A stretch of 54,299 nucleotides of DNA from Opitutales bacterium UBA5694 (GTDB lineage: Bacteria > Verrucomicrobiota > Verrucomicrobiia > Opitutales > Opitutaceae), in the NCBI GenBank assembly GCA_002420185.1, contig DIHO01000018.1, positions 136,348-190,646 of the forward strand. The letters run 5' to 3'. Positions 53,847 through 54,299 of the stretch are shown piece by piece (position 1 is the first letter of the stretch; each line of letters begins with the position of its first letter). The notes below the pieces were generated by a model, which did not search any database, was not told the DNA's origin, and was given only the letters and a program-made list of their open reading frames with translations. The position numbers and the translations under genes were made by a program.

Positions 53847-53880
53847 CAGGAAGCGCTGCCAACGAATCTTGGAAACCCCG

Positions 53881-54060
53881 ATGTCAGGACCAGTCGTTTC
53901 CTTAATCATTCCGCTCGATTGGCAGGACCTCAATGATAAAATGCTTCCCCTGGATGCTACCGAATCCTTCAGCGGCATCTGCTATTCATCGGTTAGGAGC
54001 CAAACCATGCCATTTCCGATACGAGTATTATGGCATCCCGATTTACCCACTTCCGTTTGA
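53881..54060 (+). CDS. Possible 59-residue hypothetical protein
   Basis: A small frame from ATG 53881, divergent from xylB, with no recognised family. It reads LIIPLDWQDLNDKMLPLD and ends V-L-W-H-P-D-L-P-T-S-V, which has a protein-like balance of hydrophobic, aromatic and charged residues. The next element downstream is the terminator of the opposite-strand histone-like gene. It may be a genuine short protein or chance coding. Confidence 0.25.
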   Translation: MSGPVVSLIIPLDWQDLNDKMLPLDATESFSGICYSSVRSQTMPFPIRVLWHPDLPTSV

Positions 54061-54107
54061 CCTGAACTTAAATACAAAGCCCCTAAATTTCTTCACCTGA
54101 ACCAGAT

Positions 54108-54136
54108 AAAAAAAGCCGAGGCTAGATGCCTCGGCT
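54108..54136 (-). terminator. Rho-independent terminator of the histone-like gene
   Basis: A perfect 9-bp stem (AGCCGAGGC with GCCTCGGCT) and 5-base loop is followed, in the minus direction, by a run of seven T. It lies about 34 bp after the stop of the Lys-rich gene. This is the clearest terminator in the window. Confidence 0.9.
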
Positions 54137-54169
54137 CTCGAAATGAATCTAAGAAGATAGTCCTCTTTA

Positions 54170-54299
54170 CTACTTCTTTTTCCTAGCTGCCCTTTTGGCC
54201 GCCTTCTTTGGAGCTGCTTTTTTCTTAGGTGCTGCCTTCTTGGCTGCTTTTTTCTTAGGTGCTGCCTTTTTCTTAGGAGCTGCCTTTTTCTTTGGAGCT
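54170..54299 (-). CDS. Lys/Ala/Pro-rich histone H1-like protein, 3' end only
   Basis: The window ends inside this gene. The last 42 codons are a repetitive tail of A-P-K-K-K-A and A-A-K-K-A units finishing A-A-R-K-K-K. Alternating Lys with Ala/Pro is typical of bacterial histone-H1-like or AlgP/Hc1-type nucleoid proteins, which coat DNA, but ribosomal or RNA-binding proteins can also carry such tails. The N-terminal part is beyond the window, so the family is open. Repeated A-A-P-K-K-K units are prone to length changes. A strong terminator follows. Confidence 0.75.
   Translation of the reverse strand, partial: APKKKAAPKKKAAPKKKAAKKAAPKKKAAPKKAAKRAARKKK

Noticed and set aside
1..54299. CRISPR arrays, prophage, integrative element or rRNA operon
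   Set aside because: No regular direct repeats with spacers, no integrase, transposase or phage structural genes and no rRNA-like sequence were seen.

Overview
The window is a 54.3 kb stretch of a Gram-negative chromosome. It is mostly housekeeping genes, with no phage, integrase, transposase, rRNA or confident tRNA. The gene content suggests Verrucomicrobiota, probably the Opitutae/Opitutales side. The supporting features are LpxI-type lipid A synthesis, Mpl, a CRTAC1-like FG-GAP/ASPIC protein, neighbouring gltX and glnS, SufT, a bifunctional-nuclease (DUF151) protein, several outer-membrane or lipoprotein products and a Lys/Ala/Pro-rich histone-H1-like tail at the right edge. This assignment is inference from families, not a measured placement. 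Shine-Dalgarno sequences are rare, so many starts were chosen from family alignment or operon overlap.

Layout. 0.1-7.9 kb: pdxH, mutM with an M24 peptidase, hslO, uncharacterised secreted proteins, a MIF-type tautomerase, and a small CxxC protein followed by a Met/His-rich outer-membrane protein. 8.0-10.3 kb: a large FG-GAP/ASPIC protein. 10.4-17.2 kb: a phosphate-uptake cluster on the minus strand (porin, pstS, pstC, pstA, pstB, phoU) with an 11-bp-periodic Pho-box-like array upstream of the porin. 17.2-24.1 kb: TPR and hypothetical proteins, an isochorismatase-fold enzyme with a long basic tail, tsaD coupled to a C-terminal-processing protease, a MidA-like methyltransferase and rpmB. 24.2-33.8 kb: cysH, valS, class I fumarase, mpl and priA. 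33.9-41.0 kb: a shortened Fur-like gene, a TPR protein overlapping an MFS transporter, gltX-glnS, and a mobA-MOSC pair followed by a decayed third gene. 41.8-53.8 kb: leuS, lpxI, a DUF151 nuclease, dus, sufT, sppA, cstA, a composite pseudogene locus and xylB. 54.1-54.3 kb: a terminator and the 3' end of a histone-like gene.

The genes cover phosphate capture (outer-membrane porin, binding protein, ABC permease, PhoU), translation (four aminoacyl-tRNA synthetases, L28, TsaD, Dus), envelope building and quality control (Mpl, LpxI, SppA, CtpA-like protease, Hsp33), Fe-S and sulfur metabolism (SufT, CysH) and central carbon metabolism (fumarase, CstA, xylulokinase).

The least routine observations are these. 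(1) The Pho-box-like array uses a GTTACG core. (2) Remnants of two unrelated genes, one of them PPK2, are fused near 51.8 kb. (3) A gene directly behind the MOSC gene reads through two in-frame stops. (4) The Fpg/MutM protein has lost three of its four zinc ligands. (5) PstC carries a roughly 230-residue periplasmic insertion. (6) The isochorismatase-fold enzyme has a basic tail. I did not find a convincing new multi-gene defence or mobile system.
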